A stretch of 64,000 nucleotides of DNA, taken from the NCBI GenBank assembly GCA_947359465.1, contig OX375872.1, positions 134,404,011 through 134,468,010 of the forward strand, written 5' to 3'. Positions 1 to 10,524 of this stretch are shown here, one piece after another. The notes beneath the pieces are model-generated. The model saw only the letters and a list, made by a program, of their open reading frames with translations, was not told where the DNA came from and did no database searches. Within the stretch, counting starts at the first letter, position 1, and each line of letters opens with the position of its first letter. Made by a program: the position numbers and the translations under genes. Source of the stretch: Metellina segmentata. Lineage: Eukaryota; Arthropoda; Arachnida; Araneae; Tetragnathidae.

Positions 1-405
1 GCATCACGCTTGTCCGGCCTCTCTTAAGCTTCACTATCCACTCACACAATTCTACATAGTTGAGGAATGCCACAGTATTATGTTGTAAGCCTCAAAGGAA
101 TCGAAATAGGAATCGGATCACTAATCCTCCTTGGTGCACACTGTTAGCGGAGAGGCCGTGTTTACACTGAACAACAGTTTGCAAGTACCGTTTCTCGAAC
201 TTGCTGAATCTTCTCGTCAGTGGTGGAGGTTGATGGGAGTCCTGCTCCTTCTTCCTGCATCACGATTGTCCGGCCTCTTTTAAGCTTTACGATCCACTCA
301 CACATTTCTACGTAGTTGAGGACTGCCCCAGTATTATGTTGTAAGCCTCAAAGGAATCGAAATGGAATCGGAACACTGATCCTCCTTGGTGCACACTGCG
401 AGAGG
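1..405. repeat. 256-bp direct duplication
   Basis: The stretch beginning at base 1 recurs at base 257 with a few substitutions and small indels, and the match runs about 145 bases (to about 148 and 400). The period is therefore 256 bp. The left copy is cut by the window edge. Both copies carry part of the mariner-type fragment described next, so this is a local duplication of an old transposon relic. Confidence 0.8.
181..301 (-). pseudogene. mariner-type transposase N-terminal fragment
   Basis: Read on the minus strand this gives about 40 residues, roughly EWIVKLKRGRTIVMQEEGAG followed by LPSTSTTDEKIQQVR. That is the layout of the linker after the second helix-turn-helix of mariner-like (HTH_48-type) transposases: a GRTSV-like segment, a GRPSTSTTDE-like segment, then IQQVRE. 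Downstream on the same strand the frame meets stops (for example after NCCSV), and no DDE/D catalytic region follows. The second, partial copy at 1-45 shows the same linker. I infer a long-dead mariner relic; the short length limits confidence. Confidence 0.5.
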
Positions 406-622
406 AGCAGAATCAAGAAAAATTATGCTATCAAGGTAAAACTTCGGTAACGTGACCACAGTAGTATCAACTCTAAGGCTAAGCCTCCAGTTGCAATTTT
501 TAGTCGCTGTGGTAGTAAAGGTGCACACACTGTGATAGATAAATCGCTGAATTAATAAAATTTTGTTTTTTATTCCCCGAATTTATCAAATCAGAGTAAA
601 ATTCTACGCCAGTTCCATGCCA

Positions 623-768
623 AAACAGATTTATTATTTAATTATTTACCATTTGATTATTTGATTACCTAATTATTTATTCAAAAATTAATTATTTATT
701 AAACAATTAATCATTTATTAAACAATTAATTATTTATTAAATAATCAATTATTTATTTAAAGAATATC
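623..768. repeat. AT-rich degenerate short tandem repeat
   Basis: Repeated variants of AATTATTTATTAAACAATTA fill this stretch. It is low-complexity DNA without an open frame. Confidence 0.75.
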
Positions 769-778
769 ACATTTAAGG

Positions 779-895
779 TATTGATATGGTGTAAAATTTT
801 TCGCAGATTTCAAATCCGTTGACATTTTCACTCTATCTTTAAAGATCGCAAAGATAGAAACTTGAATTAGGGGAGTAAAAAACATAATTTAATGT
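779..895. repeat. Helitron-internal repeat fragment
   Basis: The core TTCGCAGATTTCAAATCCGT plus a following ATCTTTAA segment matches two internal segments (about 36795-36890 and 37115-37200) of the bounded Helitron at 36767-37525. No Helitron terminus is visible here, so this is probably an internal remnant of a related copy. Confidence 0.6.
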
Positions 896-1514
896 ATAAG
901 AAAAGCTAACCTTGGAAAACGCTGGACTAAACTATCGCAAGTGGGTGCACGTCCATGCCTGTATATGTGATTCATTAGGTAGAGCGACAGTCGCGTCGCA
1001 GTGAAAATACGACCGGTTGCAACTTTTTAATCGTTGCGATTGTTTAGTTACAAGTGTTTGCGATTGTTTAGTTACAAGTGTGTGCACTTGTATTTTAAAC
1101 AATGAGTTTTATTTTTGCGACTGAAAATTCGCGCTACAAGAAATCGGATGTGGAGGCCTAACCTAAGTATGCATGAGCAGAAAGCAGTGTGACAAACGAT
1201 GTGTTATAGCAAAAGTGCGGATAATGTTTGACTTACCCTCGTATATAGAGATGAGACTTGTTTCAATAGTAACTTTAGTTTGGTAAGAGTAGCATCAATG
1301 TTCACAACATCTTTGCTTAGTAAATTGATTGAATCCGAAATGAGTTCTGTTGTAGGGATTATTTAGCGTAGGGGGGAAGTTTTGATCCCGATAGAAACTA
1401 GATTTACACACGGATCTATCTCAGTGTTGAGAGGTACATACACTACTCTACAATAATGGACCGGACAGCAAGATGTGAAGGTTTAAGGGAAAGAATACTT
1501 GCTTTAATAGGGGT
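881..1514. other. no gene seen
   Basis: I see no supported gene. At about 1036-1082 a 24-bp unit containing GCGATTGTTTAGTTACAAGT is present twice in tandem. A 19-codon open frame starts at 1101 but has nothing to support it. Confidence 0.5.
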
Positions 1515-2058
1515 CTGGTCCCCCACGTGCTGCAATTACACTAGCAACTATTTTGGGCATACGTTCAACAATGTTTTGATACACAGCTATGGATATTTAT
1601 GTCCATTCCTGCTGCAAGAATGTCGCCAGCTCAGCTGTAGATTTCAGATGTGGTTCCCTGGTCTGTAAGCGTCGCTCTAATTTGTTCCACAAATGTTCTA
1701 TGGGGTTTAGGTCGGGACTATGAGCAGGCTAGGGAAGACGTTTTACATCTATATCTTGATACCACTGCTTGACAGAGGCTGCAACATGACATGGAGCGTT
1801 GTTGTCCTGTAAGAAGCATTCGTCCATTCCATAAAATTGCCAGAGCGTAGGAAGAACTTGATTGTCCAAAATGTTCATGTAAGGGTCGGCGTTCAATTGA
1901 TCAGGAACAACATACAAAGGTCCCAGGCCATACCACGAAAAGCACACGCAAACAAGTAATCGGATTTTATGCAAATCCGCGGGCGTCCGGTTCATTACTG
2001 TAGGGTAGTGCATATTTACCGATTGTAGAGCATATTTTGCTTTAAAGTTTAGTTCCAC
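1515..2058 (-). pseudogene. Tc1-like transposase, C-terminal half, broken
   Basis: The minus strand encodes the catalytic half of a Tc1-type DDE transposase. The segment with the second catalytic Asp reads FLQDNNAPCHVAASVKQW, followed by VKRLP. Then comes an in-frame TAG where the family normally has Trp (P-W-P-A), and after it PAHSPDLNPIEHLWNKLERR, which carries the third catalytic residue (the Glu of NPIEHLW). Beyond that the frame has further stops (for example TAG in the PK-LL region) down to about 1515. The N-terminal DNA-binding half and the first Asp region are absent. In the family, the intact protein is about 340 residues and moves DNA between terminal inverted repeats at TA sites. 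I see no inverted repeats for this copy. TGG-to-TAG is a G-to-A change typical of decay. Confidence 0.8.
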
Positions 2059-2130
2059 AACACGTCGAAGACGGAATCCGAAATTGTTTCTACAGCTTTA
2101 GTTTTGGTATTTATTGTACCTCCAGTTCAA

Positions 2131-2403
2131 ATTGGAAGGCACATTGAAAGATTCCTGAGTCGTTTCATTGGTTACTTTAGTTTGGAATGTGACCCAGCAA
2201 CTCCACAGTTACTCTCTTTACCAATTACATTAGATTAGATATGGACTGCTGTACGTTAAATGTGTCGTGGCCTCAAATGTCCTCACGTGGCGTGAAAGTT
2301 TAGATAGTGGGGTGCCAGATCAAGTGTGACATCGTCATCTGACCGTGGTTCAAAATTACGTAGTATAAACCTCGGATTTTTCCTCCTCAACCTCGGATTC
2401 AAA
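2131..2403 (+). repeat. SINE body joined to a third type of 5' segment (type C)
   Basis: Bases about 2245-2403 carry the shared SINE body (CGTCATCTGACCGTGGTTCA is visible). The ~110 bases before it (2131-2240, containing GAGTCGTTTCATTGGTTACT and CCCAGCAACTCCAC) are not a tRNA-like head. The same 110-base segment sits at the same place next to the body at 28360-28450 on the opposite strand, so the junction is shared by two copies rather than being chance adjacency. Confidence 0.65.
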
Positions 2404-2645
2404 TTATTGAAAAATAAAATGTACCGATTATAGAGTTTATCTGACATTAAAAAGTTGGGTTCAGCACACTTCCCCCAATAGGTAATATAAACACGTTTTT
2501 GAAATTTCATTGTACCTTATTGCATCTTCAAAGTTAAACGGGATGTGTAATAGAAAGATCTAATTGAGTTGCTTCATGAGAGTTGCTAGTTTGAAATGAT
2601 AAACGGCGATCACGAAAAACCACCTGGCCTACTAACTTTATTAAG

Positions 2646-2726
2646 TTGATTGGTTTGATTTTATGATGCAAGGGCCATATTTGGCCAAATTGTGCCACTC
2701 CAAGTGTTTTGACGAGATATCTCGTA
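2646..2726 (+). repeat. hairpin-bearing dispersed repeat (R family) plus palindrome
   Basis: Contains the R-family core: a TTTTATG segment, then GCAAGGGCCATATTTGGCCA, then a GTGCCA segment that pairs with TGGCGCAA-type sequence in better copies. It is followed directly by GACGAGATATCTCGTA at 2711-2726, a near-perfect palindrome also found in satellites at 24.0, 27.4, 29.2 and 40.7-41.8 kb. Confidence 0.6.
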
Positions 2727-2937
2727 GAAGATCTTGTCAATTTTGTCAAGGACAAGTATCTCCCGAGAAAAAAATTACCCCAAAGGGAATGAGGATACAA
2801 GTAGGAAAAACATATTGTCCCTTTCCCAGAACTGGTGACATTTTGAAACAAGTTTCTGTAGCAGAGACTGTCCACTACAAAGAAGTTTCGACACAAAGAT
2901 AAACCTCTCAATCTTCCGGTTTCTAATCCACTGCTAT

Positions 2938-3003
2938 TCCAAGTGGTTCAAAATTACGTAGTATAAACCTCGGATTTGTCCTCCTCAACCTCGGATTCAA
3001 ATG
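2938..3003 (+). repeat. duplicate of a SINE-body segment
   Basis: About 60 bases repeat the segment at 2344-2403 almost exactly, including an unusual shared insertion (CTCCTCAACCTCGGATTCAA). This looks like a local segmental copy rather than an independent SINE insertion. Confidence 0.7.
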
Positions 3004-3325
3004 ACTTATTCCTAATGTCCTAATGACCATATCCTAAGACAATTAGCAACGTAATTAGACTTAATCTAATACACAAGGCATATCGCACCCCTACAAGAAA
3101 AGTGACACAAGTCAAAAAATAAAAATTTTTTATGTTATGTCATTGAAAAATATGTATGAGGTGCCACAACGCGTGTTATATTACTATTCTATAGAATATA
3201 ATGGAAGTTACAACCATAAATACTTACCTAAAATTTAAAGAAGCTTATACTATTTCAGTATAAGTTTTATAGTACCCTTTAAATTGATGTTTCTCAAATT
3301 ATGCAATTTTTAGTTGCGTCACTTT

Positions 3326-3425
3326 TCTTGCCGGGATGCGATATAGTGTAAAGTCATAGACAGCCATACTGGGCTGACACAGAAGAGAGAAATACATCCA
3401 GGGTAAGTAACAGGAATCGACAACT
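3326..3425 (+). repeat. R-family repeat, 3' portion
   Basis: ACAGAAGAGAGAAATACATC matches the copies at 8108 (+) and 52410 (-). Only the tail part of the repeat is recognisable. Confidence 0.55.
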
Positions 3426-3521
3426 GCCAAGTTGCAAGCTCAGTGGGCAAACCCACTGAGTCGCGGCAGTCACAATAGACAGGGGATATAAACGAATTGA
3501 CTATAATTCCCCATGAATGCT

Positions 3522-3850
3522 GCCGACCAACCGGTATAGTGGTTAAGGTGTTAGCCTCTGATCGGAAGGTTCCTGGTTCGAATCCGGGTCCGGGCATGGA
3601 TGTTTGTAAACGTATGGTGTAGAGGCGGCTGGTGCACCTTAAATATGTCGTGGTCGAAAGTCCTCACGTTGGGTTGGCGTGGAAGTTTGGAGAGTGGGGT
3701 GCCAGCTCAGGTGTTGCTTCGTCATCTGACCGTGGTTCAAAATTACGAGGTATTGTCCTCGGATCTTTCCTTAAGGGACTGATCCCGGACCGTCGTTCAA
3801 TAGCCCGTTGTGTTGCTCTAGTACGACGTTAACTAAAAATTACCAATTTA
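3522..3850 (+). mobile_element. tRNA-derived SINE, type A, full length
   Basis: Starts with GCCGACCAACCGGTATAGTG and carries an A-box-like TATAGTGGTTAAGG and a B-box GGTTCGAATCC near 3570, the internal RNA polymerase III promoter of a tRNA-like head. The shared body follows and the end is an ACTAAAAATTACCAATTTA tail. It is flanked by a perfect 13-bp direct repeat, CCCCATGAATGCT, at 3509-3521 and 3851-3863, which fixes both ends. SINEs do not encode protein and rely on a LINE reverse transcriptase; the open frame across the body is a shadow. One base is deleted in the head (CCTCTGATC against CCTCTAGATC elsewhere). Confidence 0.92.
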
Positions 3851-4104
3851 CCCCATGAATGCTTGAAGATGCGTATTTTAAAACACAAGTAGCCAACGGT
3901 TGAGATTATTTAATTGAAAAAATAATTTCACCCAAAAGTGTCAACCAATACTTTATTGCCTAAAACGACTTGAAATAGTTATGGTATTTTTAATCAACGT
4001 CACACTGGAGTAAAACTTGGGCTATTATTATTTTAAATAGGACCATTCCTTACGATTAAAGTCATTTAATGGTGTTTTAATCAGGGGGTGACTGAATATG
4101 TTTG

Positions 4105-4147
4105 GTTGGTTGATTTGAGTTTTATGACACAAGGTCCGATCGATGTA
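4105..4147 (+). repeat. R-family repeat fragment
   Basis: GGTTGGTTGATTTGAGTTTTATGACACAAGG resembles the 5' end of the R family (GGTTTTATGGCGCAAGG in better copies). It ends where the type-B SINE head begins. Confidence 0.45.
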
Positions 4148-4152
4148 TGACA

Positions 4153-4490
4153 AGGGCGCGGTAGCTCGGTTGGAAGAGTAATGTGCCTGTAACCGGAGGG
4201 CTGACAGTTCGAATCCAACCAAAGACGGTCGTGGATGAAGGAGACTGGTGCACGTTAAATCAGTCGCTGCTTCAAATGTCTTCACGTTGGCGTGGTGTGG
4301 ATGTTTGAAAAGGCGGGGTTTGAAAGGTGTTGTTGAAAAGGTGGGCTAGCTCAGGTGTGACCTCGTCATCTGACCGTGGTTCAACATTACGCGGTGTTGT
4401 CCTAGGATCTTTTATTTTGGTGCTTGATCCCGAATCATCGTCAATAGTCCGATTTGTTACTTCAGTGCGTCGTTAATTAAAATACTAACC
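4153..4490 (+). mobile_element. tRNA-derived SINE, type B, diverged
   Basis: The head reads GGTAGCTCGGTTGGAAGAGT, then GACAGTTCGAATCC as the B-box. This is a different tRNA-like head from type A, but the body downstream is shared (CTCGTCATCTGACCGTGGTT). The middle carries a small local duplication around GGCGGGGTTTGAAAGG. The tail is AATTAAAATACTAACCTGCC. Divergence suggests an older insertion. Confidence 0.85.
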
Positions 4491-4686
4491 TGCCGATAGC
4501 GGACAAGCTGAGACAAACGTAATATTAAATACGATCCAATTGATTTGTGTGCTTTTGGTAAATTACAAACAAACAAGCCAACATTCGAAAGTAGATTAGC
4601 AATATGCATATACACAACATGAATATATTAAACATCAATGATACGTTTTGCGATGATGGTAATGGTAATTAATTAAAGTACAATCT

Positions 4687-4770
4687 GTAATTTTTAACTA
4701 ACGTCGTACTAGAGCAACACAACGGAATATTGACGACGGTCCGGAATTAATCCCTTAAGGAAAGATTCCA
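4687..4770 (-). repeat. SINE 3' fragment
   Basis: The terminal ~80 bases of the SINE body in reverse orientation. It stops exactly where the next minus-strand SINE tail (GGTAATGGTAATGG) begins, giving a tail-to-body tandem arrangement of two copies in one orientation. Confidence 0.8.
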
Positions 4771-5096
4771 GGTAATGGTAATGGTAATTTTAGTTAACGT
4801 CGTACTAGAGCAACACAACGGGCTATTGACGACGGTCCGGAATCAGTCCCTTAAGGGAAAGATTCGAGGACAACACCTCGTAATTTTGAACCACGGTCAG
4901 ATGACGAAGCAACACCTGAGCTGGCACCCCACTCTCCAAACTTCCACGCCAACCCAACGTGAGGACTTTCGGCCACGACAGATTTAAGGTGCACCAGCCG
5001 CCTCTACACCATACGTTTACAAACATCCATGCCCGGACCCGGATTCGAACCAGGAACCTTCCGATCCAGAGGCTAACACCTTAACCACTATACCGG
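4771..5096 (-). mobile_element. tRNA-derived SINE, type A, head slightly truncated
   Basis: Reverse complement of the type-A element with the tail (ATTACC)n at 4771-4790 and the tRNA-like head ending near 5096. The B-box reads GGATTCGAACC on the plus strand at 5041. The first ~8 bases of the head (GCCGACCA) are missing. Very similar to the copies at 5520, 39280 and 57639, so probably young. Confidence 0.88.
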
Positions 5097-5099
5097 TAC

Positions 5100-5370
5100 A
5101 TCCATGTCGGAGTTTTACGAGTTGGAATCAAACCAAAGACCGTCGTGTACAAAATAGGCTAGTGCACGTTGAATTTGTCATGACCTCTAATGTCCTCACG
5201 TTAGCGTGGTGTGGCAGTTTGAAGAGTGGGGTGCAAGTTCAGGTGTTGCCACGTCATTTGACCGTGGTTCAAAATTACGTGGTGTCCTCGGATCTTTCTC
5301 TTAAGGGATTCATCCCGGATCGTCGTCAATGGCCCGTTGTGTTGCTCTAGTTCGACGTTAATTACAAAAT
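5100..5370 (+). mobile_element. SINE, type B, head incomplete
   Basis: Begins within the B-box region (GAGTTGGAATCAAACCAAAG), continues through the shared body and ends TTAATTACAAAATTACCAAA. The upstream half of the tRNA-like head is not recognisable, and the neighbouring type-A copy abuts it. Confidence 0.75.
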
Positions 5371-5461
5371 TACCAAATTACTCTTGGGGGATTGATCCCG
5401 TACCGTCGTTAATAGCCCATTTTATGTTATATTTATTCCCATACGATCTTAAATAAAATAC

Positions 5462-5519
5462 CTACCAACTTACCGGTTTCTAATTCGCTACTCTTCCAAT
5501 CTGACTACCGCGGCCTCCA
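5462..5519 (-). repeat. type-B SINE head, reverse orientation
   Basis: TAATTCGCTACTCTTCCAAT followed by ACCGCGGCC is the reverse complement of a type-B head. Its CGCGGCC end served as target for the following type-A SINE. Confidence 0.7.
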
Positions 5520-5846
5520 GCCGACCAACCGGTATAGTGGTTAAAGTGTTAGACTCTAGATCGGAAGGTTCCTGGTTCGAATCCGGGTCCGGGCATGGAT
5601 GTTTGTAAACGTATGGTGTAGAGGCGGCTGGTGCACCTTAAATCTGTCGTGGCCGAAAGTCCTCACGTTGGGTTGGCGTGGAAGTTTGGAGAGTGGGGTG
5701 CCAGCTCAGGTGTTGCTTCGTCAACTGACCGTGGTTCAAAATTACGAGGTGTTGTCCTCGAATCTTTCCCTTAAGGGACTGATTCCGGACCGTCGTCAAT
5801 AGCCCGTTGTGTTGCTCTAGTACGACGTTAACTAAAAAATTACAAT
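5520..5846 (+). mobile_element. tRNA-derived SINE, type A, full length, nested
   Basis: A complete type-A copy from GCCGACCAACC to ACTAAAAAATTACAAT. It is bounded by a perfect 14-bp direct repeat, TACCGCGGCCTCCA, at 5506-5519 and 5847-5860. The target lies at the end of a type-B SINE head, so this is SINE-into-SINE nesting. Confidence 0.92.
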
Positions 5847-5872
5847 TACCGCGGCCTCCATACAAGTAATGT

Positions 5873-5970
5873 CAAATCTAACCCTTCGGGTTTGATCTCG
5901 GAACATCGCCAATAGACCGTTGTGTTTCTCCTGTTCGGCGTTCATTATATTCCCAGCTAAATACCTACCT
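5873..5970 (+). repeat. SINE 3' fragment
   Basis: CCCTTCGGGTTTGATCTCGG through CTAAATACCTACC matches the last third of type-B copies (tail TACC repeats). The rest is absent. Confidence 0.7.
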
Positions 5971-6539
5971 ATACAAGTAATGAAAGGACAATGTAAAGCT
6001 GAACCAGGTCGATGACACAAAGTATATAAAAGTGATTTAAAATATGATGCGTAATTTTAAAAATGAGTGAAGGTCATGACGGATGAAAATTTTACCTGAC
6101 ATAAAAATCAGATATTCTAAAATGAAAAAAGATTTGGATGGGGATTTTCCCAAGATGGGGATCTTCTAAGTTTAAAATGGGAATTTTTAGAAAAAGGCGA
6201 TACGATGATGATCTGACATTTAAAAAGGAAGCTTTAAAAATTGGCTTGGGCCTGAATAAACCGATTGACAGATTCACAAATTAATAATTTTTTCTATTTC
6301 CTAAAGCATCGTGGTATTATTACCATTTGCAGAAACTATCCCAACCATAGATAGATAAAACCCAAAACCTACAAAATATATTAATGTTAAAGTAAATGTT
6401 TTGTTTAGTACATGTGTCCTTCTATCCTACAATCCTTCATAAATAACAAATGATTATACGTCAGTTCCCAAAACTAACGCCTGTCACAAGTAAAGATATA
6501 TTGCTACAAAAAACATACACCCCTCATTATCCCTTTCCA
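5971..6539. other. no gene seen
   Basis: AT-rich DNA without a recognisable feature. About 40 bases near 6140 (TTGGATGGGGATTTTCCC) resemble 10875-10900, hinting at a weak dispersed repeat. Confidence 0.4.
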
Positions 6540-7470
6540 ATCACAACAGAAGAAATGTCGGGAAAATGAACGGATGTTTCTTCCATACATCCTGGTCATC
6601 CGTTAGTGTTCCATGCAGCAAAAACCAAAAGCGACTGAATACAAGTAAAAAAACCTTTAATGTATTATAATCATAGCAATTTAGTAACATTACTGAAATA
6701 TTTAACATTTAAAATAATGATAAACAAATTATAATAATCATAATTTTAATAAAAAAGATAGGTAAATTATAAGAAATGTCAAAAAGAGGAAGAGGATTGG
6801 TTCATCCATAAATCCTGATCAGCTATTTGTACTCTTGAAGTGTAAAAATTAAACCAGATTAAATACAAATAAAAATATTTTAATGTATAATGTAATCATC
6901 ACAATTAGTATATGTAACTGACATAATTAAAAATTAAGATGTTAATAAACAACTTTAAATAATTAAAAATTTAATAAAAAGAATAGGTAAAACAGAAGAA
7001 ATTTCAACAAAATGAAGAGTTGGTTCATCCATACATTCTGGCCATCCATTTGTACTGTGCATTGAAAACTAAACCCGATTAAATACAAAAGAAAACATTT
7101 TAATGTATTCTATAATAATCGCAAGTAGCATACATACTGAAATATTAAAAATAAAAATATTGATAAGTAACATAAAATACGTAAATTTAATTTTAAAAAA
7201 ATATGTAAAGCAGAAGAAATGTCCACAAAATGAAGGATAGTTCATCCATGCATCCTGGCTCTCCATTTGTACTGTGCAGTCAAAAAACTAAACCCGATTA
7301 GATACAAAATAAAACCGTTTAATGTATTCTATAATAATCACAATTAGTACGTATTATTGAAGTAATTCAAAATTAAAATAATAACAAACAAATAAAAACT
7401 AGTATAATCTAAATAAAAAAAGTAAATGTTGGGAAAAAAGGAAGGGTTTTGGTTCTTCTATGTATCTTGG
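6540..7470. repeat. ~218-bp satellite, about 4.3 units
   Basis: The landmark TTCATCCATACATCCTGG (with variants) recurs at 6577, 6799, 7022, 7239 and 7451, spacing 222, 223, 217 and 212. Each unit also has ATTTGTACTGTGC, TTTAATGTATTCTATAATAA and AAATGTC. Units differ by many substitutions, so the array is old. Confidence 0.85.
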
Positions 7471-7489
7471 TCATCTACTAATTTTTATA

Positions 7490-7770
7490 GTTTCTTTCTT
7501 ATCTACCAGTTTCTTTAGAACAGAATCCTTTAGAAAGATCCTACTGGTCTTTTCCTCAGAATAAAATAATTTAGAATAATTGGTTCTTTCTGTAGAACAA
7601 AATCCTTTGGAAAGATTCAATGGCCATTTCCTAAGAATATAGTAGTATCGAGAGATTCTATTGATCTTTCCCCAGAATAGACTCCTTAGGAAAGATTTTA
7701 TGGCATGAAGATTAAAATTGGGTAAAGTCATCCAGGGTAAATTTCAGATTGAAAGGTGGAATTATGGCTG
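7490..7770 (+). repeat. palindromic minisatellite, degenerate
   Basis: Repeats a ~45-bp unit of the form TTCCTTAGAATAGAATCCTT followed by TGGAAAGATTCTATTGG. Within the unit AATAGAATC and GATTCTATT are reverse complements, so each unit can fold. The array ends with a GTCATCCAGGG...GGTGGAATTATG segment that also follows the array at 23.7-24.0 kb. Confidence 0.75.
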
Positions 7771-8054
7771 CGTACCCCTTAGGGAGTTGAGATACAGTAT
7801 CCTAAAATGACTAAAATATAGAATTTTTTTTCCGTCATATATTAATTGTCCAACTTTACAGTATTCGATTGAAAATTTTCGTAGCTATATATTTTCCATA
7901 CACTTTAAGTTACTAAACTTTTCACATCGAAACCGTTAAACAATTCCTTTTCCTCAGCTTTCTGTTTTTCGTGACTACACTGTATTTAAATACAAAAGTT
8001 TTATAAAATGTTTCAGTATTTTACAATTAATACATATTTGGATACACAAAATGA
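7771..8054. other. no gene seen
   Basis: AT-rich sequence without repeat or coding signal that I can identify. Confidence 0.4.
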
Positions 8055-8150
8055 AAGACAGGCAATGTAATGTAATGGAAATACACACTAAGTTTCACAG
8101 ACAGAAGAGAGAAATACACCTAGGAAGGAATTGAACCAGCGCAGCCTATA
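8055..8150 (+). repeat. R-family repeat, 3' portion
   Basis: GACAGGCAATG, AATGGAAATACACAC and CAGAAGAGAGAAATACACCT occur in order. The same order is seen in reverse complement at 24860-25010 and 52370-52450. Confidence 0.6.
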
Positions 8151-8644
8151 TTAGTTGCGAAACTTCAACCAATGAAAAGCCACTTTGTATAGGACATTAT
8201 CATTTATTTGTATCATTGATAAAGCGATACTTCGCGAAGTTTAGCAAATGACGAGTTATACATATCTCGTTAAAAAAAACTGCCCTATTACTCCCCCCCC
8301 CCAAGGAGGTAAGTTGCTGTTGTTTCTTATCCTCCAAAATGGTCTGACGAAGTAGCACCAGGTCCACAAATCAGTTGACACAGAGAAAGTCGACCACAAG
8401 AAGAGATGAGTATATATCCTCCCTAGAGAGGTCCATGCAATCCAGGATGTGCGCAGCAGAAGTCTGATGTGCTTGGCACTGGGCATGTAGCGTAGAGTTT
8501 CTTGCCCTCAAAAAATGAAAGACATTTCAAGTGGCCGCTGGCAAGACGTGAGAGATTGGTCTGGGACTGTCTATCGCGCGAAAGGGCTAGAAACAACCCC
8601 GGCTTACCACCCATATACCAATGGTGGGAGTAGGAGGTAAGTAG
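8151..8644. other. no gene seen; homopolymer C run
   Basis: A run of about eleven C lies near 8294. A degenerate GACGAG...CTCGT motif lies at 8250-8270. Overlapping minus-strand frames of 63-76 codons (8256-8614) show no recognisable domain, and I do not call them. Confidence 0.4.
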
Positions 8645-8892
8645 GCATTTTAATTAACATCGCACTGGCGGGGAATATCCGAGGGCAACACCATGGTCAG
8701 ATCGCGAGGTTACACATGAGCTGGAACCATACTCTCCAAATTTCCACACCATGACAACATGAAGACATTTGCTGAAACGAAATCTTCAATGCGAACCAGC
8801 CCCCTTTGTACACGTCTGTGTTTGATTGTAATCAAACCTGCAACCCTGCGATTGCTAATCCGTTACTCTTCCAAACGGGCTACGGCGGACCT
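8645..8892 (-). mobile_element. SINE, type B
   Basis: Tail TTTTAATTAACATCGCACTGG at the left, shared body in reverse, and type-B head at the right (AATCCGTTACTCTTCCAAAC, then GGGCTACGGCGG). A deletion removes part of the body between GCACTGG and CCGAGGGCAACACC. Confidence 0.82.
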
Positions 8893-8913
8893 ACTCCAAG
8901 GTGGTAGGTCGGT

Positions 8914-9260
8914 TGTGACATCGTGAGATACTGGCGACAGCTGCTGTTTTTGCTTTGCGAGCTTTCCGACTTGAGAAAAGCAGGCGAAAACAGAAGCATA
9001 ATTCTGCAGGTGTTCTTCCAACCTGATCTCTGATTGGTCTTTGAATTTTACCGTTGGGGGATATTAAAAACTACGGGGGAGACGATGGAGAGAGCGAGAA
9101 GCGAGGGGCGTCACCGCGCTGGCCTGTGGTATACACATCTTGATGTATGGGAATATGTTGAAACGATGATGTAAATAATGTATATATTCTGGTTATCTAA
9201 ATAATAAGAAAGTAATTATCTTAGCTGTTGGTTGTCTTCTCCTCGTGTACGATTCGTACA
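8914..9260 (+). repeat. possible solo LTR
   Basis: The 347-bp stretch starts TGTGACATCG and ends GATTCGTACA (TG...CA termini). It holds a TATTAAAA-like promoter candidate near 9060 and TAAATAATAAG near 9199. Just after it is TTTTTGGTGCGACG, which resembles a primer-binding region of Ty3/gypsy-type elements. No second LTR or coding region is present and I see no target duplication. The right flank is a SINE. This is inference from layout only. Confidence 0.35.
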
Positions 9261-9299
9261 GTTTTCATGCTACCATTTTTGGTGCGACGACACCACAAG

Positions 9300-9555
9300 G
9301 TATTTATTATTTAATTAACGTCGCACTGGAGCAACCGGAATCGAATCCGAGGGCAACACCACGTGATTTTGAACGACGGTCATATGACAAGTTCACACCT
9401 AAGCCGGTGAACCACACTCTTCAACCTTCCACACCACGCCAACGGGAGAATATTTGAGACCCCAACATATTTAACGTACACCAGCCTCTTTTGTACACGA
9501 CGGTCTTTGGTTGGATTCGAACTTGCAATCCCCCGGTTTTTAATCCGTTATTCAG
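9300..9555 (-). mobile_element. SINE, type B
   Basis: Tail GGTATTTATTATTTAATTAA at left, then the shared body in reverse, then the head with GGATTCGAACTTGC (B-box complement) and AATCCGTTA near 9550. The last part of the head is lost. Confidence 0.82.
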
Positions 9556-9639
9556 CGAGACATTAAAGTTTTTCCATTGAAAGGCCAGGAATGGAAGCCC
9601 TACTAACTATTAAAGCATAGTCTCTTTTTTTGGGATTCA

Positions 9640-9935
9640 TGGTTCCCCAGTTGGAAAGTAACGGATTAGCAATAGGAGGGTTGCGAGTTCGAATCCTTTC
9701 GTTTACAAGGGGTCTGGTGCGCGTTAAATGCGTCGTGGCCTCAAATGTCCTCATATTGGCGTGGTGTGGAAGTTTGGAGAGTGGGGTGCCAGTTCAGGGG
9801 TGACCTCGTCATCTGACCATGGTTCAAAATTGCGTGGTGTTGTCTATGGATCTTTCCTTTCTGGTTTGACCCCGGACATTCGCCAATAGCTCACTATATT
9901 GCCGCACGTGTGACGTTAATTAAATACCTACCTGC
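9640..9935 (+). mobile_element. SINE, type B
   Basis: The head AGTTGGAAAGTAACGGATTA and B-box GAGTTCGAATCC are followed by the shared body and the tail GACGTTAATTAAATACCTACC. It lies ~85 bases from the minus-strand copy ending at 9555, so the pair forms an inverted repeat. Confidence 0.85.
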
Positions 9936-10524
9936 CTATCAGTACACGATATTACTACACACTATATGACTGTATCCACTTTTTCCCACACGAGCGAGCG
10001 ATTGAATAAAGTTCCTTAATTGTTATTCCTCGTAGAGATGAGTGAACACGTTTTGCTGCAGTCATCATTAAGTCCAGTGCAGAATTCATAACGATGCGAG
10101 GGCACACTGCTCTTCTAATAAGAGGTTGTGTCCTCCCATACAACTCAGCATTAAGTACTCCTTACCAATACGACGAGTCATTCCACTCAAAGGCGAGCTG
10201 TCTCGATACAGGTGTTATCTCGAATAAGACATCCGTCAAATCTACAGGAGTGACACTTTGCTAAATCACACATTTCCCCTCACGGTAGCTTAGCTGTCAG
10301 TCCTTATGTTCACCCACGTATGTTTCGATTTTAACTGTGACAACACGGCTCTCGAAGTTTTGATCATTCACGTTCGCGGATGTGTTGTGTCGTTCCCCTT
10401 TGGGGCAGATGTTTCTAGTCTTGGATGCGCCAGTCGCATTAATGCCCGCAGGTGCATCTTATGTATTTTGAAATTTTATTTGCGAATAAAAGTTTCTCTC
10501 TGTGTGCCAGAATAGGATAGGATG
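9936..10524. other. no gene seen
   Basis: A 62-codon minus-strand frame (9955-10143) and a 69-codon plus frame (10306-10515) have no domain I recognise. AATAAAAGTTTCTCTCTGTG near 10486 looks like a polyadenylation-type signal of a possible LTR, but nothing else supports that. Confidence 0.3.

Noticed and set aside
3537..3600. tRNA gene at the head of type-A SINEs
   Set aside because: A- and B-box sequences are present, but I could not form a complete cloverleaf with a convincing acceptor stem, and each is followed by the SINE body. It is a tRNA-derived promoter, not a tRNA gene.
9955..10143. 62-codon minus-strand frame as a gene
   Set aside because: No recognisable domain, no regulatory context, and short length expected by chance.
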